Source: Flavobacteriales bacterium
GTDB taxonomy: Bacteria; Bacteroidota; Bacteroidia; Flavobacteriales_D; Sanyastnellaceae
Direction: 5' to 3'
DNA: 50,770 bases
Assembly: GCA_002683345.1 (NCBI GenBank)
Contig: NYSX01000068.1
Coordinates: forward strand, 1 to 50,770
A program made the position numbers and the translations under genes. A model generated the notes under the pieces. It had not been told where the DNA came from, did not search any database, and worked only from the letters and a program-made list of their open reading frames with translations. The first letter of the stretch is position 1, and the number at the start of each line of letters is the position of its first letter. This document shows, piece after piece, positions 12,508-21,217 of the stretch.

Positions 12508-12528
12508 GCGCACTCGACACACAATTTG

Positions 12529-12561
12529 AAAAAAAAGGCTGCCCCCGGGCGGCCTTTTTTT
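12529..12561 (+). terminator. Rho-independent terminator after ndk, possibly bidirectional
   Basis: A8-GGC(T)GCC-CCCG-GGC(G)GCC-T7. Confidence 0.85.
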
Positions 12562-12599
12562 GTGGACGGCCCCCTCGAAAAGGTGACGGCTCCGAGGGG

Positions 12600-14069
12600 T
12601 CAGTCGAAGAAGATGTCCGCGAAGTTGAGGAGGTAGAGTTCGCTCTCTGCCCGCGTCAGGGCGGTGTACAACCACCGCAGCCATTCGAGGTCCACGCGTT
12701 CCTCTGTGATGTAGCCTTGATCGACCACCACGGCAGGCCATTGGCCACCCTGGCTTTTGTGGCAGGTGAGGGCATAGGCGAATTTGACTTGCAGCGCTTG
12801 GTAGCAAGGGTCGGAGTTGGTGGCCTCGTGGATTTTGGCCTTGCTCCCGAGGTGGGAGTGGTCGGCGCTGACGTCGTCGTACAAGGCCTTGCGCTCGGCC
12901 CGGGACTGCGACGCGCGCTCGGACGTCAGCACACTCAGGTTGATGTGCACGGAAAAACTGGGGTAGTCGGGCACGTCCGCCAACCGAACCTCGGCTTCCA
13001 CAAAGGGGGTGTCGTACCGCTCAAAGCGAGACAAAATGCGGTCTACGATGAGGGTGTCTCCATTCGCGATGAGGTTGGTCGCCAACTCTTCGTGGTCCGC
13101 CAGCCAGTGGTAGTTGTTGGCGACGACCATGAGGCGGTCCCCAGCGTTGAGGTCGTCCTCTTGCCACAGGACCCGCGCCCGGATTTGTTGGTTGAATTGC
13201 ACGGCCCGCTTGTTGGAGCGCGTGATGACCACGAGGTTGTCTTCGCCGTGTTTGGCGTGGAGGTCGACAAGCAGATCTTCCAGCTCTTGCCCAAACACCC
13301 GCTGCAGCCCAGGTCCCGGCTCAAAATGTGGCAAAGGCACGGCGTTGTGGACGTCGGTGACGGCCATGCGCATCCGCAGGTCGTGGGCGTTGCTCAAAAT
13401 GGCGCTGTCCAGTTCTTGGCGGACGACGTCGTTCAAGGTGACTTCGGCGAGGGTGAGGTCGAAGGCTTCACGCAGTTTGGGGCCCTGAAGGGCTGGACTT
13501 TCCGACGCGCCAACGGGCGGAAGCTGTGCGTCGTCGCCGATGAGCATGAGACGGCACCCATGACCTGAATAGACAAATTCCACGAGGTCGTCCAGCAGGC
13601 TGCGGTATTGAAAGCCTCCTGAGGGGAGCCCTCCACTTTCCCCAATCATGGACGCTTCGTCGACGATGAACAGCGTGTCCGTGCGTCGGTTGGGCATCAA
13701 GCCGTACGCCGTTCCGCCTTCGGGATTGCGCTTGGGACGGTAGATGTGCCGGTGAATGGTCGAGGCGTCTTGACCTGCATGGCCCGCAAGGACTTTGGCG
13801 GCGCGGCCCGTGGGGGCCAGAAGCACGCATTTTTGGCGGGCGTAGCGGAGCGTGCGAACGACTGCACCCACCGCGGTGGTTTTCCCGGTACCTGCATACC
13901 CGCGAAGCACGAGGGCGCAGCGCGGCTTTTCAGACACGATGAACCGCGACCACACGTGCGCAAAACGCTCCTGACTTTCCGTGGGGGTGAACGGGATCTG
14001 GCCCAGCAAGCGGGACTCAAATTCAGCCGCACGGGCGAGGTTGGACAGGGAGGGGGAGGAGCGGGGCAT
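12600..14069 (-). CDS. RecD-like ATP-dependent helicase (AAA_30 / UvrD C-terminal)
   Basis: RGYAGTGKTTAVGAVV, LLAPTGRAAKVL, TLFIVDEASMIG, LIGDDAQLPPVG, C-terminal KFAYALTCHKSQGGQWPAVVVD and YTALTRAESELYLLN. Confidence 0.9.
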   Translation of the reverse strand: MPRSSPSLSNLARAAEFESRLLGQIPFTPTESQERFAHVWSRFIVSEKPRCALVLRGYAGTGKTTAVGAVVRTLRYARQKCVLLAPTGRAAKVLAGHAGQDASTIHRHIYRPKRNPEGGTAYGLMPNRRTDTLFIVDEASMIGESGGLPSGGFQYRSLLDDLVEFVYSGHGCRLMLIGDDAQLPPVGASESPALQGPKLREAFDLTLAEVTLNDVVRQELDSAILSNAHDLRMRMAVTDVHNAVPLPHFEPGPGLQRVFGQELEDLLVDLHAKHGEDNLVVITRSNKRAVQFNQQIRARVLWQEDDLNAGDRLMVVANNYHWLADHEELATNLIANGDTLIVDRILSRFERYDTPFVEAEVRLADVPDYPSFSVHINLSVLTSERASQSRAERKALYDDVSADHSHLGSKAKIHEATNSDPCYQALQVKFAYALTCHKSQGGQWPAVVVDQGYITEERVDLEWLRWLYTALTRAESELYLLNFADIFFD

Positions 14070-14122
14070 GATTGGGCCTTCGAAGGTAGGTCGCGAAGCG
14101 TTGCAGGGTGCGTCGCATGTTG

Positions 14123-14130
14123 TAGTTTTG
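14123..14130 (+). promoter_or_regulatory. -7 box TAGTTTTG upstream of the 14155 gene
   Basis: Exact TAnnTTTG match 24 nt before ATG. Confidence 0.55.
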
Positions 14131-14154
14131 GGGCGCAAACACGCGATTCGCACC

Positions 14155-15036
14155 ATGGAAAAGTTCTTCAACGAAATCAACAAGTACGTCATCAGCATCT
14201 TGCTGTTCCTCGGAGGCTTCGGCTTTTTGGCCAAGTACTTGAGCGGCGATGCCCTGGAAAGCCAACCTGTGGCGATGCTCTACGCTTCACTCGCGATGAT
14301 TGCGGTGGGGATCGTGGCCATGCCCGTGGTGTTGGAGAAATTGAACCAGCAGGTGTACAAGGCGTTGCTCGCGGTGGGGGTCATCAGTGCCGCGGCGCTG
14401 GCCTACTCCGTGTTCTACTCTGTGGATGAGGAGATTGAGTTCCAAGCCACCCAAAAGGCGGTCAACGCCACCACCATACAACGCCTGAAAGACATCCGTT
14501 CCGCACAGGAGTCGCACTTGGCGGTCTACGGCACCTTTGCAGAGACGTTTGACAGCTTGTTGCGTTTTGTCCAGGCCCCTGTGGTGCCGGTGGAATTCAA
14601 CATGGGCTCTTTCCATGACACCTTGCCTGAAGCCCAAAGCCGCGAAGAAGGCTACGTGATCAAGCGTGCAGACATTGCGTTGATTGCGGAGGAGAAAGAC
14701 ATGACCGAGGAAGGCCTTTTGGACTTGATCATGGAGGACATGAGCCCGTACAAAGTGCGAGACACCTTGTACACTTCGTTCTACAATGAAAACTTCACCC
14801 CGGAAGCCCGTACGGCCCAGCGCCTGCCTCAAGTGAGCTTGGACTCCTTGCCGTTCAATCCCTACACCGGGGAACGCTTTGTCATGAAGACGGGTGCCGT
14901 CGAAGTGGGCCGCGTGTGGCAACCCACCATTTTGGTGCAAGACCCCACGCCCTTTGGCCGTGAGAAAGTGAAGAAGGACACCCTTCGCTTCGGTTCCTTG
15001 GCAGAGGCGCACCGCGACGGAAACTGGCGCAACTGA
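14155..15036 (+). CDS. Hypothetical membrane protein
   Basis: 293 aa from ATG 14155; three N-terminal TMs then a soluble domain. Confidence 0.8.
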   Translation: MEKFFNEINKYVISILLFLGGFGFLAKYLSGDALESQPVAMLYASLAMIAVGIVAMPVVLEKLNQQVYKALLAVGVISAAALAYSVFYSVDEEIEFQATQKAVNATTIQRLKDIRSAQESHLAVYGTFAETFDSLLRFVQAPVVPVEFNMGSFHDTLPEAQSREEGYVIKRADIALIAEEKDMTEEGLLDLIMEDMSPYKVRDTLYTSFYNENFTPEARTAQRLPQVSLDSLPFNPYTGERFVMKTGAVEVGRVWQPTILVQDPTPFGREKVKKDTLRFGSLAEAHRDGNWRN

Positions 15037-15043
15037 TTCGGCG

Positions 15044-15802
15044 ATGGGCCGACTTTCGCTTGTGTGGGATGCGCCGTGGTTGATCTGGACCACGGGACAG
15101 GCCCATGAAGTGAACCGCAGAGAAATTTCGAATCCAGACATGGTGGTGGAGGTGCTTCGCGCGCTCCGTCATCAAGTGGGCATTGGGGCCGAGGTGATCC
15201 ACGCCGAATGGGCCAAACCCGCCACCGTCGTGCCTTCCGCCGTGCTGCCCAACGACGTCACGGCAGCCCAGCTGGCTCCACTCCATCACATGCATCACGG
15301 CCCCCTGGGGGCCAATGCACGCCTGCACAGTCACCTGCTGGATGCCTTCGAGGACAGGCCTTGGTTGGCCGTGGAGGGCGATTCGGTCTGGGCCGAGGCC
15401 GTCCACAGCATGTTCCCCCAAGCCCAGCACCGTCCTTTGGTTCACGCCCTCATTCACGACGCCGTTCAATGGCACCGCGAGGCGCCCTGCGACGGGTGGT
15501 CGTTTCGGGTAGACCTCCGAGAATCGGGTGCGGTCATGGCCGCCACGGCGGGGGAATCACTGCAATGGGTGCACCACTTGGCAGGCGGCTCCACGGCGGA
15601 GGATGCGTTGTACGCCATGGTGAATGCCGCCCATCGAGGGGACATGGAGCCGCAACAATGCCGCGTGCGTTGGTCCGGAGAAGAAGCACTGACCCAAGGG
15701 TGGTCCCGATTCATGGAGGTCAGTCCTGCAGAAGTCGGTTCTGAAGAACGCCCTTCTTCAACGTGGTCGGCCTTGTTTCAAACCCTGGAATCATGCGGAT
15801 AA
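15044..15802 (+). CDS. DUF3822 family protein (assigned mostly by position)
   Basis: 252 aa ORF immediately upstream of rsmD; its 3' end overlaps the rsmD start. Confidence 0.65.
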   Translation: MGRLSLVWDAPWLIWTTGQAHEVNRREISNPDMVVEVLRALRHQVGIGAEVIHAEWAKPATVVPSAVLPNDVTAAQLAPLHHMHHGPLGANARLHSHLLDAFEDRPWLAVEGDSVWAEAVHSMFPQAQHRPLVHALIHDAVQWHREAPCDGWSFRVDLRESGAVMAATAGESLQWVHHLAGGSTAEDALYAMVNAAHRGDMEPQQCRVRWSGEEALTQGWSRFMEVSPAEVGSEERPSSTWSALFQTLESCG

Positions 15803-16329
15803 CAGGAGGAGCTTGGCGCGGACGTCGGTTGCCGGAACTCAAGGGGTTTCAAGGTCGTCCCACCACGGATTTTGGGCGCGAGGGGTTGTTCAATTTGCTG
15901 TCGTCTCGTGTCGACTTGGAAGGGGCCCAGGTCCTTGACTTGTTTGCGGGAACTGGCATGGTGTCCCTCGAGTTTTTGAGTCGCGGCGCAGGTTCTGTGA
16001 CTGCCGTGGAGCGGGCGCCCAAGGCGTGTCGATTTGCGACCCAGCAGGCGAGCCAATTGGGAAGCGACGACCTGCATACGGTGTGTGCCGATGTGTGGGG
16101 CTTTTTGAACAAGCCGCTCACCCAGTTTGACCTCGTCTTTGCGGATCCACCGTACGACATGCCCAAGTTGGACACGTTGCCCGATGTGGTGCGCGAGAGT
16201 GGAATTCTTGCCCAAGGGGGCTGGTTCATCCTGGAGCACGGCGAGCGCATGGACGTGTCGGACAAGTCAGGATATGTTCTTTCGAGGAAATACGGACACG
16301 TCCATTTCAGTTTGTTTACCTTCGAATGA
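15793..16329 (+). CDS. rsmD: 16S rRNA (guanine(966)-N(2))-methyltransferase
   Basis: MRITGGAWRGRRLP, RPTTDFGREGLFNLL, VLDLFAGTGMVSLEFLSRGA, FADPPYD. Confidence 0.95.
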   Translation: MRITGGAWRGRRLPELKGFQGRPTTDFGREGLFNLLSSRVDLEGAQVLDLFAGTGMVSLEFLSRGAGSVTAVERAPKACRFATQQASQLGSDDLHTVCADVWGFLNKPLTQFDLVFADPPYDMPKLDTLPDVVRESGILAQGGWFILEHGERMDVSDKSGYVLSRKYGHVHFSLFTFE

Positions 16330-16803
16330 ATGCGCAGAGCTCTGTTTCCAGGGTCGTTTGACCCCGTCACCAAAGGCCACGAAAACGTGGTGATCCGTGC
16401 CACGGTCATGTTTGACGAAGTGGTGGTGGCCGTAGGACGTCATGGCTCCAAGAAGGGACTTTTCTCTGTCGAGGAGCGAGTGGCCATGTTGGAAGCCACC
16501 TTCGCGGCACATCCTTCCGTCAAGGTGGTGTCTTATGAGGGGCTGACGGCCGATTTCTGTCGAAGCCTCGGTGCCCAGTTTCAACTCCGGGGCGTGCGCA
16601 ATGCCGTGGATCTGAGCTACGAACAAACGCTGGCGCATATGACCCGAGCCATGCATCCCGATTTGGACACGGTCGTGCTGTTGACGGATCCGGAGTACGC
16701 ATCCATTCATTCCACCGTGGTGCGCGACGTCCATGCGCATGGCGGCGATGTTTCCCCATTCGTACCTGAAGCCATTTTGCCATGGTTCGCTGCCCAAGGG
16801 TGA
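16330..16803 (+). CDS. coaD: Pantetheine-phosphate adenylyltransferase
   Basis: ALFPGSFDPVTKGHENVV, RGVRNAVDLSYEQTLAHMTRAM, SSIHS-like motif (YASIHST). Confidence 0.96.
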   Translation: MRRALFPGSFDPVTKGHENVVIRATVMFDEVVVAVGRHGSKKGLFSVEERVAMLEATFAAHPSVKVVSYEGLTADFCRSLGAQFQLRGVRNAVDLSYEQTLAHMTRAMHPDLDTVVLLTDPEYASIHSTVVRDVHAHGGDVSPFVPEAILPWFAAQG

Positions 16804-18224
16804 TGCGCTTGACGACGTTGTGCTGCGCACTGGCGTGGACCGGTACGCAAGGGCTGTGGGCCCAAACCGACGTGGTCGTCCAATGGATGGATGAAGAGGG
16901 GAGCCCCGCCTGCCAATTTCCCGACGCCGGTCACACGCTGCACGTCAGCGCGTGGATTGACGGCGTGACCCAAACGGCCATTCAAGCCGAAGATTTGGTG
17001 GTGGACAGCACAGGGACATGTCTGTGGCCCGATGCGGCCTCTGGCGTTTACACCTTGGAAGCGTTGCCGTGGTCGTGGACGATGGTGATTGAGCCTCAAG
17101 CGGAGGTGGACACGGTGACCTTGATTTGGCCAAGTCGTCCGTTCCAAAGGCTGCGCAAGAATCCGTCCAAAGTGCGGTATGCCGAAGGGCATCCAGGCGC
17201 AGCGGTGGACAGCCTTCAATTGTGGCTCAGCCAGCAACTCGATTCGCTCGACCTCGACCAGCTCATGGCCTCGGGCGCTGTGGGGGCCAACTCGGCTCAG
17301 AGCGCTGCGGCCCGGGAGGCGTTGGCCCGTGCCCTTGAGCGAGGCAATCAAGAAATTGCAGCGCGGTTGACGTTGGCGCCACACACGCTGTGGGGAGACC
17401 TCATGGCTTCCCTCGTGCGGGAGTGGCAGATGAGTTTGGGGGCCACAGAGGACCTTGCGGCGCTTCGCGCTTGGGAGGGCTCGGTGGAGGCGCGTTCGTG
17501 GAAAGACCGATTGGCTTCTCCGGGCTGGTGTTCCTCATGGGAATTGCAACACGACCAATGGTGGGATGTGCTTGAAGAGGCCCGCCGGCCGTGGCGTTCT
17601 TGGGTCGCAATGGGCGATGTGGACAGCTTGTGCCAGGCGACCGGCTGGACGTTGGATGAATTGCATGTGGCCATGTGGATGGGCCAAGGCCAAGCTTGGA
17701 GCCGATGGGCCGACTCGTGGTGGGATTTGCGTTGGAAGGACCAGTGTGACGTGGCAGGCATCCGTCGAGAATCTGACCAAGCCCGCCGCTACGTGTTGAC
17801 GGGCCAAGCGTGGGGAGACGTCATGTGGATGATGCCCAACGGAGACCTCGAGCCTGCATGGGCAGGGGAGGGCGACTGGCGCGTTTGGTTGATCACGCGT
17901 TCAGGCTCGGCGTCAGGCACACGTGAATGGTCCATTTTGCGCTCGTGGATGGCCAACCAAGCCCCGAAGGACGTGTCATGGGGGGTGCTTTCTGTCGATG
18001 CGAACGAAGAGGGGTGGTCCTCCACGTTGGCGCAGCGAGAACAAATTCGAGAGCGCATTCGCTGGGTCGGAAGGGACCCCGGTTGGTGGGACCGCTTGGA
18101 CGTGTCGCGGGTTCCACAAGTCGTGGTCGTTCGTCCGGACGGTGAGGTCCACACCCACCACGCCTCGCTTCCAAGCGAAGGGCTCTTTGCCGAGCTGAAG
18201 CGTTGGCGCCTCACGGTGCGCTGA
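16803..18224 (+). CDS. Trp-rich secreted protein with thioredoxin-like C-terminus
   Basis: Signal peptide MRLTTLCCALAWTGTQGLWAQ; C-terminal ILRSWMANQ...VSWGVLSVDAN...VSRVPQVVVVRPDGEV. TGATG overlap with coaD stop. Confidence 0.8.
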   Translation: MRLTTLCCALAWTGTQGLWAQTDVVVQWMDEEGSPACQFPDAGHTLHVSAWIDGVTQTAIQAEDLVVDSTGTCLWPDAASGVYTLEALPWSWTMVIEPQAEVDTVTLIWPSRPFQRLRKNPSKVRYAEGHPGAAVDSLQLWLSQQLDSLDLDQLMASGAVGANSAQSAAAREALARALERGNQEIAARLTLAPHTLWGDLMASLVREWQMSLGATEDLAALRAWEGSVEARSWKDRLASPGWCSSWELQHDQWWDVLEEARRPWRSWVAMGDVDSLCQATGWTLDELHVAMWMGQGQAWSRWADSWWDLRWKDQCDVAGIRRESDQARRYVLTGQAWGDVMWMMPNGDLEPAWAGEGDWRVWLITRSGSASGTREWSILRSWMANQAPKDVSWGVLSVDANEEGWSSTLAQREQIRERIRWVGRDPGWWDRLDVSRVPQVVVVRPDGEVHTHHASLPSEGLFAELKRWRLTVR

Positions 18225-18247
18225 TCCGCACTTCAGACGGGCCTCAC

Positions 18248-18910
18248 TCAGGCCGACTCACCTTGGTTTTCTGCAGGAAGGAGGGCGTCCAAGACGATGC
18301 GAATGCTGCCAAAGGTGTTGGACGTGACCTCCTCTGAAAAAGGTGGTCGAAGCCACGTCACGTCCGAGATGCCTTCGATGGCTTGGGGGATGCCTTTGGT
18401 TTGGGTTCCGGCATGACGCATGGGATACCAAAACGTGGTTTTCAGATGCACCACGCCGCCTGCCTCATACGTGTGGAAGGTGGTGAATGCATCCCCGGTC
18501 AAGGTCAAGTCGGTGATGCCCGTTTCTTCTTCAACCTCGCGCACGGCAGCTTCTTCCAAGCGCTCGCCTGGTTCGAGCTTGCCCTTCGGGAGGTCCCATT
18601 TTCCGTTGCGCTGAATCCAGAGAACATGACCCTCGTCGTCCCGCACCACGCCCCCTGCGGCCGCGAGCTCTTGGTAGCCTGCACAAAAGGTCATCCACAC
18701 GTGGTCCAAGTCGTTGGCGTAGACCTTCACCTCGTTCACTTCGGGGCTGCGCTTCAACATGGTGGGCAGGTCGCGAAGCATGCGTTCGGTTGGGTTCAGC
18801 AAGGTCATCGTGCCCTCGGAAGTGGACCCGGAGGGAGCCGACATTTCCTCAGGCATCGGGCGAAATTTCACCCGGCGATTCAGCATGAATACATCGTAGC
18901 TTTGTGACAT
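18248..18910 (-). CDS. NUDIX hydrolase
   Basis: Nudix box GKLEPGERLEEAAVREVEEETGI. Confidence 0.93.
   Translation of the reverse strand: MSQSYDVFMLNRRVKFRPMPEEMSAPSGSTSEGTMTLLNPTERMLRDLPTMLKRSPEVNEVKVYANDLDHVWMTFCAGYQELAAAGGVVRDDEGHVLWIQRNGKWDLPKGKLEPGERLEEAAVREVEEETGITDLTLTGDAFTTFHTYEAGGVVHLKTTFWYPMRHAGTQTKGIPQAIEGISDVTWLRPPFSEEVTSNTFGSIRIVLDALLPAENQGESA
18897..18904 (+). promoter_or_regulatory. -7 box TAGCTTTG, 4 nt before pyrE ATG
   Basis: TAGCTTTG-tgac-ATG, inside the NUDIX coding start. Confidence 0.65.
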
Positions 18911-19565
18911 GACCATTGCGTCCGACCAACGCCGAAAGGTAGCGGAATTCTTGCTCCGCATCAAAGCCATCCAGCTGCGTCCTTCCGACCCTTTTACGTG
19001 GGCGAGTGGACGTCTTTCACCCATCTATTGTGACAACCGAAAGCTGCTTTCTCATCCTGCCGTGCGCACGTTCGTCAGGCAGTTGTCGAGCGAGTTGATC
19101 GAGGAGCGCTACGGCAAGCCCGATGGGATTGCGGGGGTGGCCACGGGGGGCATCGCCTTGGGGGCCTTGGTCGCCCAAGAAATGGGCTTGCCATTTTGCT
19201 ACGTGCGGAGTTCGGCCAAATCACATGGCACCGGCCAGCAAGTGGAAGGGGACCTGGACACCATGCGCAACGTGGTGGTCATCGAAGACCTGATTTCCAC
19301 CGGCAAAAGCAGCTTGAACGCGGTGGCGGCGTTGCGTGAAGCCGACCTCGAAGTCAAAGGCCTTGTCGCCATCTTCTCCTATGGATTTTCGGATGCGGTG
19401 GCGCGTTTTGAGGAGGCCAAGTGCCCGATGGAAGTGCTCACCGATTACCCCACCATGTTGGAACAGGCTCAGGCGGAGGGCTACATCACGGAAGAACAAT
19501 CCAAGCTTCTCGCGGCGTGGTCTTCAGACCCGGTGGCGTGGAGTGACGAACGCCAAAAAGCATGA
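18909..19565 (+). CDS. pyrE: Orotate phosphoribosyltransferase
   Basis: FTWASGRLSPIYCDNRKLLS, PRPP motif VVVIEDLISTGKSS. Confidence 0.96.
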   Translation: MTIASDQRRKVAEFLLRIKAIQLRPSDPFTWASGRLSPIYCDNRKLLSHPAVRTFVRQLSSELIEERYGKPDGIAGVATGGIALGALVAQEMGLPFCYVRSSAKSHGTGQQVEGDLDTMRNVVVIEDLISTGKSSLNAVAALREADLEVKGLVAIFSYGFSDAVARFEEAKCPMEVLTDYPTMLEQAQAEGYITEEQSKLLAAWSSDPVAWSDERQKA

Positions 19566-19969
19566 CGCGCATTGAATCGCCTGTGGTCCGCGTGGCCGCA
19601 TCTCCTGCCAAGGTTTCGCAGGACTTCCAAGACTGGAACACCTTCGGGGAATTGCTCGCCGCAGGGCCCGTTTCAGACTTCAAGGCCGAAGGCGACAAAT
19701 GTTCGTTCAAGGTCACCGGCGGTGTCGCGGTGCATTTGGTCCGCACGTCTGATAACAGCGCCTCAGAGGGCACGGTGTTGACCCTTGCCACGGAGGCGCC
19801 CACGCCAGTGAAATTCACGCTCGACGTCGCCGTTCACGCCGACGGCGACGGTGCCACATGTCAGGTGGGGTGCGATGCGGATTTGAATCCTTTCACCAAG
19901 ATGATGGTGGAGCCTGCTTTGAAGGGCTTGTTCAGCCAAATGGCGGACACGCTCCAAGCACGTTACTAA
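19562..19969 (+). CDS. SRPBCC-like small protein downstream of pyrE
   Basis: 135 aa, ATGA overlap with pyrE; SPAKVSQDFQDWNTFGELL ... LQARY. Confidence 0.7.
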   Translation: MTRIESPVVRVAASPAKVSQDFQDWNTFGELLAAGPVSDFKAEGDKCSFKVTGGVAVHLVRTSDNSASEGTVLTLATEAPTPVKFTLDVAVHADGDGATCQVGCDADLNPFTKMMVEPALKGLFSQMADTLQARY

Positions 19970-19988
19970 GAGGTCTTCAAGGCGGTGC

Positions 19989-20753
19989 TCACCAGCACCA
20001 TTGCACTTCGGAGGACGACAGCCACTCCGAAGGCGGGAGCGTTTCTGCTTCGCGCGGAGACGACCACTCAAAGCGTCCTTGCCCTTCGGCATTCACCCCT
20101 CGGAACATACCGTGCCAGGTTCGTTCGTGAACGACAAAGGTCCTCGGTTCTCCGAGCCCAAACAACGCGTCGTGGTAGTCCTCCATCAACCCGTCAACGC
20201 CGCCTTCAAGCCGCCGAACAATCCCCTCGGCAAGGGCGGTTGCAAGGTCTGAAGGTGTCAGCTCCTCGTGCCACGCTTCGGCCAAGCTCACCGCAGGGTA
20301 GCTCCGGCCAAGTCGGCTCGATCCAACGTTGATGCCCACGCCAATCACGGTGGTGGACCATTGGCTGCCACGCCACACATTTTCGACCAAAATCCCCGCA
20401 GCCTTTCTGTGTTCTCTGGCGTGCCATACCAGCACATCGTTGGGCCATTTCACGCGAATCGCACCTGGGGATTGGTTGGCGGGCAGGTGGTGGGAAAGGA
20501 GGTCTCGCACGGCCAAGGCCACGTGCATGTTGACCAAGGTGGGGTTCCAGTCGGCCTGCACGGGAATGGCCAAACTCAGACACAAATCGCGACCTGCTTC
20601 TGAGCTCCATCGGCGGTCCCGCTGACCGCGGCCTTGGGTTTGGTGATCCGTGGTGAACAACACCGGTCCCTGCGGGAGGGTGTGCCTCAACCACTCCATG
20701 GCCCATTGGTTGGTGCTCGGAACGGAAGGAAGGTGGTGATGTTGCCAGATCAT
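19989..20753 (-). CDS. birA: Biotin--[acetyl-CoA-carboxylase] ligase
   Basis: VPSTNQWAME, DHQTQGRGQRDRRWSSEAGRDLCLSL, VKWPNDVLV, GVGINVG. Confidence 0.92.
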   Translation of the reverse strand: MIWQHHHLPSVPSTNQWAMEWLRHTLPQGPVLFTTDHQTQGRGQRDRRWSSEAGRDLCLSLAIPVQADWNPTLVNMHVALAVRDLLSHHLPANQSPGAIRVKWPNDVLVWHAREHRKAAGILVENVWRGSQWSTTVIGVGINVGSSRLGRSYPAVSLAEAWHEELTPSDLATALAEGIVRRLEGGVDGLMEDYHDALFGLGEPRTFVVHERTWHGMFRGVNAEGQGRFEWSSPREAETLPPSEWLSSSEVQWCW

Positions 20754-20806
20754 GGTTTGGCATTCCTTGGCAGGGTCCTTCGCAGACTTGCCGGCAAGAT
20801 GCCCTC

Positions 20807-20823
20807 CAAAAGTAGTACCTTTG
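20807..20823. promoter_or_regulatory. Back-to-back -7 boxes for birA (minus) and rsfS (plus)
   Basis: CAAAAGTA-G-TACCTTTG: minus TACTTTTG and plus TACCTTTG separated by 1 bp. Confidence 0.65.
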
Positions 20824-20840
20824 AGACTGCGGAAGCACGG

Positions 20841-21212
20841 ATGAATTCGATCACACCTCCCCCTACAGAAGCCCTCGCCCACGTGGTGGTCCAGGGCTTG
20901 GAAGCCGTCAAGGCCCAAGACATTGTCTCGCTGGATTTGCGTCCCTTGACGCATGCCATCGCGTCCACCTTCATCGTGGCCTCGGCGTCCAGCCGAACCC
21001 AGGTTGAAGCGCTGGCCCGGTCGGTGGAACAAGCAACTTCTGAGACGTTGAATGAACGTCCATGGGGGGTTCATGGTTTGAGAGGTGGGGAATGGGTCAT
21101 TCTCGACTACAGCGATGTGGTCGTGCACATCTTCCACAACGAAGCCCGCGCGCATTATGCGTTGGAAGAATTGTGGGGAGATGCCCCCGTTCAACACCAC
21201 ACCTCGAACTGA
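20841..21212 (+). CDS. rsfS: Ribosome silencing factor
   Basis: ALAHVVVQGLEAVKAQDIVSLDL...WVILDYSDVVVHIFHNEARAHYALEELWGDA. Confidence 0.94.
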   Translation: MNSITPPPTEALAHVVVQGLEAVKAQDIVSLDLRPLTHAIASTFIVASASSRTQVEALARSVEQATSETLNERPWGVHGLRGGEWVILDYSDVVVHIFHNEARAHYALEELWGDAPVQHHTSN

Positions 21213-21217
21213 CAACC

